Of a DNA stretch of 58,971 nt, positions 1-9,548 are shown piece after piece. Every line of letters starts with the position of its first letter. Positions within the stretch are counted from its first letter, which is position 1. Under the pieces are notes generated by a model. It was not told the DNA's origin. It saw only the letters and a list, made by a program, of their open reading frames with translations, and ran no database searches. Made by a program: the position numbers and the translations under genes. The stretch covers positions 204,150 to 263,120 of the forward strand of contig JAPLZC010000010.1 in NCBI GenBank assembly GCA_026395215.1, read 5' to 3'. This DNA comes from Candidatus Staskawiczbacteria bacterium (GTDB lineage Bacteria > Patescibacteriota > Minisyncoccia > Minisyncoccales > Staskawiczbacteraceae).

Positions 1-219
1 GTAGACTAATTTTTTGTTATGCATTTTTGAGCTTGTAGGTATCATAATTCTCCCATAAAGACCACCCTCCTGCTTCTCCGGATGGCGAGAGGGCATTTTT
101 GATTCCAAACTTCCCATGCCAAGAATGCTGGGTGACCTTAAAGAGTCTAACCCTTTTTCAATATTTTTAGCTCCTATTTCCTTTTGAGATTTCACTATAT
201 TTTTTTGTTCGTCGGCCAT
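1..219 (-). CDS. Partial hypothetical protein (MADEQKNIVKSQKEIGAKNIEKGLDSL...), continues beyond window start
   Basis: Uninterrupted 73-codon frame from ATG at 219 to the window edge, directly downstream of ileS on the same strand. Confidence 0.55.
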   Translation of the reverse strand, partial: MADEQKNIVKSQKEIGAKNIEKGLDSLRSPSILGMGSLESKMPSRHPEKQEGGLYGRIMIPTSSKMHNKKLVY

Positions 220-222
220 ATT

Positions 223-3099
223 TTATTTTGTTATTTTTATAGAATAACTGTCAGCTTGTTTTGTAGAAATTTCAACTGCCCTGAATTCCTTCAGCAAAAA
301 TTCCTTATTTTTTTCTATTATCACTCTTTTTACTTCAGAGGCGGTGATTTCCACCAAAGAAACCATATCTTGTGGCACTAGATTCTGCGCTTTCCTTTCA
401 GCCTGCACATCCCTGATTATTTCTCTAAGTATTCCTTCTTCGGCCAATTCTGGTGTTATATTAGTGTCCAGTTCAACCTCGCCGGAAATTTTGTCATCAA
501 AAACAATCTCTTTAATATTTACTTCGTCTTTTATTAAACCCAATAGTTCATCACTGTTTTTGATTTCTGATTTTGTGCTTCTAATTTTTAGAGTAGCAAG
601 GGGTTGTTTTACTTTAATTCCTTTCACAATTCTTTCGGCCAACGCCAAATTTACAATTACTCTAACCTCATTCATTTTTTCTTTTAGCTCGCCGTCAAAT
701 AATTTTTTATTGGCTTTGGGCCAGCTTACTAGGTGTACGCTTTCTGGTTCACCGCTCTCTCGAGTTCTCTGAAAAAGATACTCGGCAAAAAACGGCATTG
801 AAGGAGCCATAACTTTTGATAGTCCGTTTAAAACATACCTTAGCGTTGCCAAAGCATCTTTACTGTCGGCACTTTGCTCCTTAAAACGTTCTCTACTTCT
901 TCTTAAATACCAAACAGAAAGTCCATCAATAAAATCTGTAAGTGGTCTTACTGCCTCATCTACTTTATAGTTTTCATACCCTTTAGTTGAAGTAGTTATC
1001 AATTCTTCAAGACCAGATATTATCCATTGATCAAGTATATTTTTACTCTTATTGGAAGCGGGTGTTCCATCTTTATACAAATCATAAAAAGCGAACACAT
1101 TATAAAGCCTGCTTATATTTTTCTTAGCAACTTCATCTACGCCTTTTTCAGAAAAAGACAAATTGTCTGCCTGCACCACCGAAGAATTAAGCATATAAAA
1201 ACGCACTGCATCTGCTCCATATTTATTTATTACATCAATTGGGTCAGGATAATTTTTTAATTTCTTAGACATTTTCTTTCCGTCTTCGGCCAATATAATT
1301 CCTGTAACAATACAATTCTTAAATGCTTCTTTGCCAAATAGCGCGCCAACCAATACATGCTGATAATAAAACCATGCACGAGTTTGATCTTGTGCTTCTC
1401 CAATAAAATCTGCAGGAATATGCCTCTTTGTTGCAAAGGGCACAGAACCAGAATCAAACCAAGTATCTAACACATCTGGTATGCGATGCATCTTTCCTCC
1501 ACATTTGCAATCAAAAGAAACTTGGTCTACAACGTCTTTGTGAAGGTCACTTACCTTTACTCCACTTGCCTTTTCAAGCTCCTGGGCTGAACCAAAAACC
1601 ACTTCCTTTTTACAACCATTACATCTCCAAACAGGAATTGTATTTGCCCAAAAACGCTGGCGTGAAATAGACCAGTCTCTGGCGCCTTGTAACCACTGCC
1701 CAAATCTACCTTCCTTTATGTGTGCAGGCGACCAGTTTATATTTTTTGCTGTCTTTAATAATTTAGACTTTATTTTTTCAACTGCCACAAACCAAGAACT
1801 TGTAGCATAATTCAAAAGTGCTGTGTCACACCTCCAACAGTGAGGATAACTATGAGTATATTTTTCTGAAACAAATAACAACCCCCTCTGCTCTAACGCG
1901 CGAACAACTGTTAAGTCGGCTTCGCGAATTTCTTCCGGCTTATCTTTTGCTCTTGGTTTTAAATCAAGCCCGGCAAATTCTCCATTTTCTCCAGCCTCGC
2001 CGAGTCTAGGCGGGTCTTTAAACGTTCCATCCATTTTTACATGTTGGACAAATGGCAATTTTTCTTTTTTCCCAAGCTTCATATCATCTTCTCCAAATGC
2101 CGGAGCTATATGCACAATCCCCGTTCCATCTTCTGTATTTACAAAATCTCCAACATAAACCTTCCCTTTTTTAATATAATAATCAAACAACGGCTCGTAT
2201 TCTAACCCCGCCAACTCACTCCCTTCCATTTCCCCGACCAAATCCGCCTTTGGCGGAATTGTGACGGGCCCGTCAAAATGCCCTTCGGGGCTTTTGTCGG
2301 GTTTCCCAAAAACCGCACTAAATCTATCCTTAGCTAAAATATAACTTTCATTACCAAATTTTACCTGAGCGTATTTTATTTTCTCTCCAACTGCCAAAGC
2401 AACGTTTCCTGGCAAAGTCCATGGCGTGGTAGTCCAAGCCAAAAAGTAAACGTCACCCTGCAAACCTAATTTTTCTGGATTTTTTACTTTAAACTTCACA
2501 GTGGCCGACAAGTCTTTTATATCCTTATATCCTTCGGCTACCTCTCCTTGGCTCAAAGTGGTTTCGCATCTTGGACAAATGTGCATAGACCTATAATCTT
2601 CATAAATAAGCCCTTTCTTATGTAGCTCTTTAAATGCCCACCATTCTGCCTGCATGTACTCAAAATCCATTGTCCTATACGGATGCGCCATATCTGCCCA
2701 TCGGCCAAAACGCGGAATTACTCTTTCCCACTCATTTATAAAAGTAAAAATTTTAGAACGGCAAAGGTCATTAAACTTTTTTACTCCCATTGCCATAATT
2801 TCTTTCTTTGATTTTGTGCCAAGTTCTTTCTCAACAATATTTTCAATTGGAAGTCCATGACAATCCCAGCCCCACTGGCGAGGTACATTAAAACCTTGCA
2901 TAGTTTTATAACGAGGGATTACATCTTTTATTGCGCTTTGCAACAAATGCCCATAATGTGGAGTTCCAGTTGCAAACGGCGGACCATCATAAAATACAAA
3001 AGATTTTCTCTTTTTATTTTTTTCCAAACTCTTCTCAAAAATCTTATTCTCCTCCCAAAACTTCAATATCTTCTCCTCCTCTTGTGGAAAATTAAACAT
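223..3099 (-). CDS. ileS: Isoleucyl-tRNA synthetase
   Basis: 958 aa; FYDGPPFATGTPHYGHLL, WGWDCHGLPIE, KMSKKLKNYPDP motifs typical of IleRS. Confidence 0.97.
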   Translation of the reverse strand: MFNFPQEEEKILKFWEENKIFEKSLEKNKKRKSFVFYDGPPFATGTPHYGHLLQSAIKDVIPRYKTMQGFNVPRQWGWDCHGLPIENIVEKELGTKSKKEIMAMGVKKFNDLCRSKIFTFINEWERVIPRFGRWADMAHPYRTMDFEYMQAEWWAFKELHKKGLIYEDYRSMHICPRCETTLSQGEVAEGYKDIKDLSATVKFKVKNPEKLGLQGDVYFLAWTTTPWTLPGNVALAVGEKIKYAQVKFGNESYILAKDRFSAVFGKPDKSPEGHFDGPVTIPPKADLVGEMEGSELAGLEYEPLFDYYIKKGKVYVGDFVNTEDGTGIVHIAPAFGEDDMKLGKKEKLPFVQHVKMDGTFKDPPRLGEAGENGEFAGLDLKPRAKDKPEEIREADLTVVRALEQRGLLFVSEKYTHSYPHCWRCDTALLNYATSSWFVAVEKIKSKLLKTAKNINWSPAHIKEGRFGQWLQGARDWSISRQRFWANTIPVWRCNGCKKEVVFGSAQELEKASGVKVSDLHKDVVDQVSFDCKCGGKMHRIPDVLDTWFDSGSVPFATKRHIPADFIGEAQDQTRAWFYYQHVLVGALFGKEAFKNCIVTGIILAEDGKKMSKKLKNYPDPIDVINKYGADAVRFYMLNSSVVQADNLSFSEKGVDEVAKKNISRLYNVFAFYDLYKDGTPASNKSKNILDQWIISGLEELITTSTKGYENYKVDEAVRPLTDFIDGLSVWYLRRSRERFKEQSADSKDALATLRYVLNGLSKVMAPSMPFFAEYLFQRTRESGEPESVHLVSWPKANKKLFDGELKEKMNEVRVIVNLALAERIVKGIKVKQPLATLKIRSTKSEIKNSDELLGLIKDEVNIKEIVFDDKISGEVELDTNITPELAEEGILREIIRDVQAERKAQNLVPQDMVSLVEITASEVKRVIIEKNKEFLLKEFRAVEISTKQADSYSIKITK
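2233..2302 (-). repeat. In-frame repeat inside ileS (PDKSPEGHFDGPVTIPPKADLVGE)
   Basis: Same sequence and reading frame as 32051-32148. Confidence 0.9.
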
Positions 3100-3142
3100 G
3101 TTTTAATTTCTTATTGTTTTAACTATAAATATATTTTTTAAA

Positions 3143-3661
3143 TTACTTCCACCGACTGGGTAATAAATCTAAGCACTTTTTAAATACATTATTTGACACA
3201 AGATTACGATGGTTTCGCATAATATACGGCAAATTTCTTATACCAGCTCCTGGATAAATGCCAACAATTTTAGCATTTTTGTCAGCAATTGTAATAATTT
3301 TTTGTTTATTGATATCTATTCCCTCATTTCGTAATCCATAATCAAATACATCACCTATGGCCTTATATCCAGAAATCCAACCCCCAAGACATTCTACGAA
3401 ATAACCGCCTACGCCGCAATCAGATCCAATACACATGGTTTCATCACCAAGCGAGTAAACATAAAATTCAGATTCTTCGAATACTTTATCATAAGGGGGC
3501 GCCCATCCGGTTAAATCGCCTGCTTTTTCAGCGGCGGGCATTCCAAGTTTAATTGTTTTATATTGTTTAGTTCCGAATGGATATTTCTCCCACAAAACCG
3601 TACCCATGACTATAGATATTAGTATTATCGCTAAAAAAACAAATAAATAAAGTCTCTTCAT
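3143..3661 (-). CDS. Hypothetical protein with N-terminal membrane anchor
   Basis: 172 aa, hydrophobic N-terminus, abuts the next gene. Confidence 0.7.
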   Translation of the reverse strand: MKRLYLFVFLAIILISIVMGTVLWEKYPFGTKQYKTIKLGMPAAEKAGDLTGWAPPYDKVFEESEFYVYSLGDETMCIGSDCGVGGYFVECLGGWISGYKAIGDVFDYGLRNEGIDINKQKIITIADKNAKIVGIYPGAGIRNLPYIMRNHRNLVSNNVFKKCLDLLPSRWK

Positions 3662-4632
3662 TAATCAACCACCTCAAGAACGCCGACGCTTATAGAGTCG
3701 CTTTTGCGCGCCTTGATCAGTGTATTATAAATTTCCGACCACAAAGTTTTCTCGATAATAGTAATACAACCAAGCGACCGACTACCTGTATGTAAATATC
3801 TTTCTCCAGTATGCCCAATTCTAAACCAAATTTTCGCTTTTGGTGCCAATTCTAAATATCTTAATCCTCCTAGATGAGGATAATCAGGAATTTCAATATC
3901 ATATAATCCTTTTTTCCATGGATTAGCGGGATAATCAGCAGCTTTATATTCCTTCCCGTTTAAAATAAATATTTTTTTAGAAATAGAATATTTTGCCAGT
4001 GCCTCCGACCCATATTCGGCAATGAAAATAAACTGCGAAGAACCATTCTCACGCAATACAATAGAAGCGCGTTCTCCACGATATGGACCCTCTAAAATCA
4101 TAAAATGCTCCCTCTTCCTATCGCTATTTTCTATTTTTACCCGCAGAAATGCAGGTAAGTTAATTTTTGATTTATCTTTTTCTAATACCACCTTGATCCA
4201 TCCATCCCCCCTATCTGGAACGCACCATATTGCATCTGATGCTTTTGCCTCAAAAATTATTTCAAAAACAGCATTAGCTTTTCCCCAAAATTTATCCATT
4301 ATTGAACGATTTTCTCTTACTTGAATTTCAAAACTGAATTGTTGCGATTTAGTAATAGTAGTGTTAACTTTTATATTAGTTTTTATACCACCGACATCAT
4401 TAAACAATAAATCTTTTTCAATAATGCTAATCGAAATTTCTGTTTGAAATAAATCTTGATCAGTTTCAAATCTACCAACTTCACGATTTATTTCCGCTGT
4501 TGTGCCAACCTTGATTCTTTTATCAACACGCAAAAATTTTCCGAGCACATCAATCTCCGCACGGATATCGTCGCCAATAGAATCACCATTATATTTTATT
4601 TTTAAAAGATTCAGTTGAATAGATTTAAGCAT
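3661..4632 (-). CDS. Hypothetical protein with possible L,D-transpeptidase-like (YkuD/DUF2778-type) C-terminal motif
   Basis: 323 aa; GHTGERYLHTGSRSLGCITI resembles the H...S-x-GC catalytic signature. Confidence 0.6.
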   Translation of the reverse strand: MLKSIQLNLLKIKYNGDSIGDDIRAEIDVLGKFLRVDKRIKVGTTAEINREVGRFETDQDLFQTEISISIIEKDLLFNDVGGIKTNIKVNTTITKSQQFSFEIQVRENRSIMDKFWGKANAVFEIIFEAKASDAIWCVPDRGDGWIKVVLEKDKSKINLPAFLRVKIENSDRKREHFMILEGPYRGERASIVLRENGSSQFIFIAEYGSEALAKYSISKKIFILNGKEYKAADYPANPWKKGLYDIEIPDYPHLGGLRYLELAPKAKIWFRIGHTGERYLHTGSRSLGCITIIEKTLWSEIYNTLIKARKSDSISVGVLEVVD

Positions 4633-4667
4633 GGAATTTTAATAAAATATTGTTTTTGTCTAAATGT

Positions 4668-4925
4668 TTAATTATAAATAGAATGGCCACCTATAGCATG
4701 GAATATGACAGTCTTTCCGCTTTTAAATTCAAAAACTATTCTACAATCATAATCAACGGAAAATGCCCACAAATCCCGAAACCTACCGCTTAATTTATGA
4801 GTTTTTAGGCGACCATCGAAGGGATTATTACGAAAAATATTTTCTCTCATCTCTGCTTTTATTTTCAACTGCTCGTTGATTTTCTCATAATCGCCTTCAA
4901 ATCTCGGAGAATAAATAATTTGCAT
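4668..4925 (-). CDS. RelE/YafQ-like type II toxin
   Basis: 85 aa; IIYSPRFEGDYEK...HKLSGRFRDLWAFSVDYDCRIVFEF...IGGHSIY; adjacent to RHH antitoxin. Confidence 0.88.
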   Translation of the reverse strand: MQIIYSPRFEGDYEKINEQLKIKAEMRENIFRNNPFDGRLKTHKLSGRFRDLWAFSVDYDCRIVFEFKSGKTVIFHAIGGHSIYN

Positions 4926-4932
4926 AACACAA

Positions 4933-5151
4933 TTATCTTAGATCTTTTAATGACCTAAGAATTTTTCCTTTGCCTTGTTCTATCTGCTTTTGGCTTATTT
5001 TTACCCTTTTCAACAAATCCTCCTCTTCCATCTTTTCCCTAATAAGCTCCCTTACAAACTCACTTTTGCTTGAATACTTTCCCTTTTTTATCGCCTTGTC
5101 TAAATCAAAAACAAGTTCTTTCGGCAATGATATGTTAATAACTGAGCGCAT
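4933..5151 (-). CDS. Ribbon-helix-helix (CopG-type) antitoxin
   Basis: 72 aa; INISLPKELVFDLDKAIKKGKYSSKSEFVRELIREKM. Confidence 0.88.
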   Translation of the reverse strand: MRSVINISLPKELVFDLDKAIKKGKYSSKSEFVRELIREKMEEEDLLKRVKISQKQIEQGKGKILRSLKDLR

Positions 5152-5234
5152 GGGTTTTATTTTTTAATTATATAGTGTAACACATTGTATTACACATTTA
5201 TCTTATTATTTAAACGCCCCGCTGTCAATATCTA

Positions 5235-5828
5235 CTAATTTAATTCTCTAATTTCTGCTTTATGAATTCTTTTGTCTAAAGAAAATTCTTTAATTGTCTG
5301 TTTAATTGTTAGCCCCATAAACTTGCCCTGCAACAAAAATGATGGCCCTTCATGGCTAATAAGCATTACATTTCTATCTTTGTATTTTTTCTCTATATCT
5401 TTCACAACACTAAACATCCTGTCTAAAATATGAGTATATGTTTCCCCGCCGTCAGCGCCCTTGTTTATTCTCTCCTCCTCGTGCTTAAAAGACCTCCACA
5501 TACTATGCAAATCTTTCCCATTATATTTTCCAAACCCAATTTCCCGCAAACGTTTATCTACTTTTATTTTTACGCCATTATTAAGAATTTTTCCTGCTAT
5601 TTGAGCCGTTTGCTTTGTTCTTAACAAAGGTGAACACAAAATTACATCAATAGTCTGCCCCTCTAAATCTAACTTGGCTTTCAATTTTTCAGCCGATTCT
5701 CTAACCATTTCTTGACCATACTCTGTAAGTGGATTGTTAAATTTTTCCGGCCAGTTTGAACAAACCCCTCTCACATTGGAAAGCGCCTGCCCATGCCTCA
5801 TTATAAAATATTTATTCTTTAGTTTCAT
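5235..5828 (-). CDS. Histidine phosphatase family protein
   Basis: FIMRHGQALSN (RHG motif) and SHEGP. Confidence 0.9.
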   Translation of the reverse strand: MKLKNKYFIMRHGQALSNVRGVCSNWPEKFNNPLTEYGQEMVRESAEKLKAKLDLEGQTIDVILCSPLLRTKQTAQIAGKILNNGVKIKVDKRLREIGFGKYNGKDLHSMWRSFKHEEERINKGADGGETYTHILDRMFSVVKDIEKKYKDRNVMLISHEGPSFLLQGKFMGLTIKQTIKEFSLDKRIHKAEIRELN

Positions 5829-5833
5829 AAAGA

Positions 5834-7537
5834 TTACATTTTTTCTAGCGTTTTAATCCCAAGCAACCACATACCGTTTTTCATAACAATAGTAAAAGCT
5901 TTGGTTAACGCTAGTTTATATGGTGAATATTTGTCTGTTTTATCAACTATCTTATTCTCGGCGTAATAAGTATTAAAAATTGCAGCCAACTCTGTCAAAT
6001 AAAGTGAGATAAAGTGAGGTTCGTATGCTTGACCTGCCTTTAAAACTATCTCCTGGAAACGACATATAATTTTTTCTAATTCAGTAATTTCATTTGGAAT
6101 GTTTTTGAATGAAGGCTTTATTTTTTCTGCTTTAGCTTTTCTTAGAACAGACTGCGCCCTTGTGTATGCATATTGCAAATACGGCCCAGAATCTCCTTCA
6201 AATGAAATAGATCTATCAAAATCAAAAATAATATCATGCCCAATTGATTGTTTCAAAATTGAATATTTTATAGCTCCAATTGCAACATTTTCTATGATTT
6301 CTTTTTTCTCTGTTTCTGATAATTCTCTGTCTTTAATTTTCTCTTTCACCAGCTCTTCAACTTTTCTTATCAAGGATTCTCCCGTAATAACCTTTCCTGT
6401 GCGCGAAGACATTTTCCCCTCTGGCAAACGTAACATTCCATGTCCAATGTGTTTTGTTTTCTCCGCCAGTTTTGGAGCCACCTGGCCCATTGCGCAAAGC
6501 ATAACTTTGAAATAATCATTTACTTCATTACCGGTTATAACTACCGATTGGTCATACTTATATTTATTATATTTTACTTCAGCCAATCCTAAATCTTTTG
6601 CCTCATAAGTCGGCAATCCTTCAGAGTTTATAAAAACCCTTGTGTGTAAACCCTGCCCGTCCGGCAGGCGGGCATATTTTTCACCCTTAAAAATAACCGC
6701 GTCGTTATCACCTTTCTCAAATATCCCGTCTTCCAAACCCTTCTCAACAATCTTTTTCCCAATTGGACCAGTTTGACTTTCAAAAATTAACTCATCAAAC
6801 TTTGTGCCAAGTTGTTTATAAATTCTATCGAAATACTTTAAACTCTCTTTTTTCCCTTGGTCATATAGTTTATTTATATCCTTGTCGTTTCTGGCGTATA
6901 TTTTTTTATTCAAATCCATTATTTCCTTCTTTACATTTTCGTCGTCCTCAAACATTTGCGCTCCGTAAGCATAAGCTGCTCCCCATCCTAAATTTTTTGC
7001 ACCATTAATTTTTCCCCAAATAGCTTTTGCAACGTGCATCCCAACGTCTCCTTGATAACAAACCCGTTTTACCTTGGCTCCTTGTACCTCAAAAATACGT
7101 GATAGCGATTCGCCAATTGCATTGCTCATTAAATGCCCTATGTGAAAGTCCTTAAAAGGATTCGGGTCTGTATAATCTATTATTACTTTTTTATTTTTTA
7201 ACTCCCCCCCTTTGCCGTAGCTTTTATCTATATTCTTTAAATTATCAACAAAAACTTTATCTGAAATAAAAAAATTTATAAATCCTGGACCGGCTATTTC
7301 TATTTTTGAAAATAACTTATTCTCGCCAATTTTTTGTTTTATTGAATCAGCTACTTCTCTTGCCTGCCTGCCGGCAGGCAGGGATTCTTTTCCCAGTTTT
7401 TTAGAGAGAACCAAAGCGACATTGGTTGAATAATCACCATGCATTTTGTCGTCTGGTATATCAACTGAAAATCCTTCGGGTACTTCCCCAAAATCCTTAA
7501 CTGCTTTCTCAATTATTTTTTTTATTTCTTCTTTCAT
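5834..7537 (-). CDS. argS: Arginyl-tRNA synthetase
   Basis: DYTDPNPFKDFHIGHLMSNAIGESLSRI, PTYEAKDLGLAE, KMSSRTGKVI. Confidence 0.96.
   Translation of the reverse strand: MKEEIKKIIEKAVKDFGEVPEGFSVDIPDDKMHGDYSTNVALVLSKKLGKESLPAGRQAREVADSIKQKIGENKLFSKIEIAGPGFINFFISDKVFVDNLKNIDKSYGKGGELKNKKVIIDYTDPNPFKDFHIGHLMSNAIGESLSRIFEVQGAKVKRVCYQGDVGMHVAKAIWGKINGAKNLGWGAAYAYGAQMFEDDENVKKEIMDLNKKIYARNDKDINKLYDQGKKESLKYFDRIYKQLGTKFDELIFESQTGPIGKKIVEKGLEDGIFEKGDNDAVIFKGEKYARLPDGQGLHTRVFINSEGLPTYEAKDLGLAEVKYNKYKYDQSVVITGNEVNDYFKVMLCAMGQVAPKLAEKTKHIGHGMLRLPEGKMSSRTGKVITGESLIRKVEELVKEKIKDRELSETEKKEIIENVAIGAIKYSILKQSIGHDIIFDFDRSISFEGDSGPYLQYAYTRAQSVLRKAKAEKIKPSFKNIPNEITELEKIICRFQEIVLKAGQAYEPHFISLYLTELAAIFNTYYAENKIVDKTDKYSPYKLALTKAFTIVMKNGMWLLGIKTLEKM
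7363..7382. repeat. 20-bp perfect palindrome CCTGCCTGCCGGCAGGCAGG inside argS
   Basis: Identical copies at 8230-8249 and 20053-20072. Confidence 0.95.
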
Positions 7538-7576
7538 TTTATAATCCGAATGTCATCCGAATAAATCCGAATGCTA

Positions 7577-7969
7577 CTAATTAATTTTATTCAATACCCT
7601 CTTAGGATAAATATATTCTTGCCTGAAGTTTACAACTAGCCCCAACTCTTTGTTATAAGAAGCAAGATATCTTTTCATCTGGAAATAGTCCTCTTTTGTA
7701 GTCAATCTTTTGGCTTTTAAATCTACGATTATTTTATCTTCAATAATAAAGTCTGGTATGTTCCTCCTGTCCCTTTCTCCCGCGAACGAAGCTGGCAATG
7801 GCACCTCTCTCAAATAATTTATTTTATTCTCTTTCAGCGAAAATTCTAATGCGTCGGCATATTACATTTCGTTCCTATACCTTCCGAGTTTGTTATGAAC
7901 TCCGAAACAAAGTCCACAAATCTTATATGACAGTTCTGGATGTAAAATTTTTTCGTTTATTTGTGGCAT
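7577..7969 (-). pseudogene. GxxExxY-family protein with in-frame TAA
   Basis: MPQINEKILHPELSYKICGLCFGVHNKLGRYRNEM*YADALEFSLKENKINYLREVPL...; one frame interrupted by TAA at 7862-7864, at the position that is usually Q in this family. Confidence 0.8.
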
Positions 7970-7993
7970 TCGGATAATATTTGTAGATTAGAA

Positions 7994-8713
7994 TTATTTA
8001 ATGGTTGTGCCGATGAATGGTTTATTATTTAAAAAGTCTTCAAGATATTCTAATTTTTTTCCGTTAAGCATTATAACCTTTAATTTCAACTTTGCTGCCA
8101 GTTTGGTGGCTATTGGGTCAAATGGCTTGTTAGCTCCAGGGCTCCACTTATCTCCCACAATTTTCTGAAAATGGTCCCAGCTGACTTCTTTCAATGGCGT
8201 TGCATTTTCAAAATTAGATGGGATTTTTACCTGCCTGCCGGCAGGCAGGTCATACACATAATCAATATTTGTTAAATTAATTATTGTTTTTGCGCCATGA
8301 TTTTTTGCAATTAACACCGCATCGTAATCTGTTGACCACCCCGGTTTCCAGCCGGCTCCCACAACAACATCTTTGCTAGTTTTTACTTTTTTTGTAGGGT
8401 CTGTAATAATTTTTGAGTAAGATCTATCGCCAAATAACTGCCTTACAACTTCTGCATTTAGCCTTGTAACATTTATTCCAATCCAATCCCTATCACTGCT
8501 CTTAGCCCCAAATTCCAAAATAGCCTTCTGATACATCCTGGCCACCTTCCCTCCCCCCACTATTATAAAAAACTTATTCTGCCCAAACCGTTTCTGCAAA
8601 ATCTGTTTAAAGCTTTTCAAAAACCCCAAGTCTATCTCCCCCGGTGCCACCAACGATCCCCCCAATGAAATTATAATAGTCTCTTTTTTCATGTTATTTA
8701 GAAATTTTATCAT
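7994..8713 (-). CDS. pyrH: UMP kinase (archaeal-type amino acid kinase fold)
   Basis: SLGGSLVAPGEID, VGGGKVARMYQKA, TDYDAVLIAKNHGAKTIINLTNID. Confidence 0.88.
   Translation of the reverse strand: MIKFLNNMKKETIIISLGGSLVAPGEIDLGFLKSFKQILQKRFGQNKFFIIVGGGKVARMYQKAILEFGAKSSDRDWIGINVTRLNAEVVRQLFGDRSYSKIITDPTKKVKTSKDVVVGAGWKPGWSTDYDAVLIAKNHGAKTIINLTNIDYVYDLPAGRQVKIPSNFENATPLKEVSWDHFQKIVGDKWSPGANKPFDPIATKLAAKLKLKVIMLNGKKLEYLEDFLNNKPFIGTTIK
8230..8249. repeat. CCTGCCTGCCGGCAGGCAGG inside pyrH
   Basis: Exact copy. Confidence 0.95.
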
Positions 8714-8752
8714 AAAAGAGCATAAAAATAAAGCTCTCTATACAAAAAAAGA

Positions 8753-8780
8753 GCCCTCGCAGAAATTAATCCGCGAGGGC
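8753..8780 (-). terminator. Intrinsic terminator
   Basis: GCCCTCGC/GCGAGGGC stem followed by T-run on the minus strand. Confidence 0.85.
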
Positions 8781-8806
8781 ACGATGCTTCCCGACGATGC
8801 AAGAAC

Positions 8807-8971
8807 TTACCGCCCTTCGACGGCCGTTATCAATCGGGTTATGATATTCGCGATTGCCTCCTTTGTGCCGTAGCTGATTGCACTTCGAAGGCAATTGACA
8901 CGGACAAGAACCCTTCTTGCCTCTTCCGTCAGTTTCTTTGGGTCTTCTTTGGCATCAGATTTGCCGGCCAT
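8807..8971 (-). CDS. Small ORF, 54 aa (MAGKSDAKEDPKKLTEEARRVLVRVNCLRSAISYGTKEAIANIITRLITAVEGR)
   Basis: Absent from ORF track (<60 aa); GGGAGGG Shine-Dalgarno upstream of ATG, intrinsic terminator 26 nt after the stop. Confidence 0.65.
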   Translation of the reverse strand: MAGKSDAKEDPKKLTEEARRVLVRVNCLRSAISYGTKEAIANIITRLITAVEGR

Positions 8972-9104
8972 AGTCTTACCCTCCCTTTGTCTTGTCCCGA
9001 AGGACCTGTGTGCAAAAAGCGTGATTTACGCTCATTGTTCTTTTAGCATATTATATAGGCATTGTCAAGAGTAAAATTTCATGGTAATATGATATTATAA
9101 AAAC

Positions 9105-9548
9105 ATGAAGATATACAGTGAGAACAAGAAGGCGGGGTTTGATTATGAGATTTTGGAGCGCTATGAGGCGGGGGTGGTTTTGTTTGGACAGGAGGTTAAA
9201 TCCATAAGAACGGGGCATATAAATTTATCGGGGACTTTTGTTACAATAAGAGGTGGAGAGCCGTTTTTACTGGGGGTGAAGATACCTCCCTATCAGCCAA
9301 ACAATGCGGGAGCTGACTATAATGAAGAAAGGGACAAAAAGCTTCTTTTGAACAAAAAAGAGATAGATTATTTGATAGGAAAGACCAAAGTGAAGGGTTT
9401 TTCCCTTATACCCTTGAAAGTTTTCGACAAAAGTGGTAGGATAAAGCTTGAATTCGGATTAGCCAAGGGTAAAAAGAAATACGATAAAAAAGAGAAAATT
9501 AAGAAGCGCGACGTAGAGCGCGAGGTTAATCGCGAATTATCAGAATAA
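9105..9548 (+). CDS. smpB: SsrA-binding protein
   Basis: AGVVLFGQEVKSIRTGHINLSGTFV...; KKYDKKEKIKKRD. Confidence 0.97.
   Translation: MKIYSENKKAGFDYEILERYEAGVVLFGQEVKSIRTGHINLSGTFVTIRGGEPFLLGVKIPPYQPNNAGADYNEERDKKLLLNKKEIDYLIGKTKVKGFSLIPLKVFDKSGRIKLEFGLAKGKKKYDKKEKIKKRDVEREVNRELSE

Noticed and set aside
344-772. 142-aa plus-strand ORF
   Set aside because: Antisense to the conserved ileS C-terminus.
7363-8249. CRISPR array
   Set aside because: Repeats are single, dispersed palindromes inside genes, not regularly spaced with unique spacers; no cas genes.
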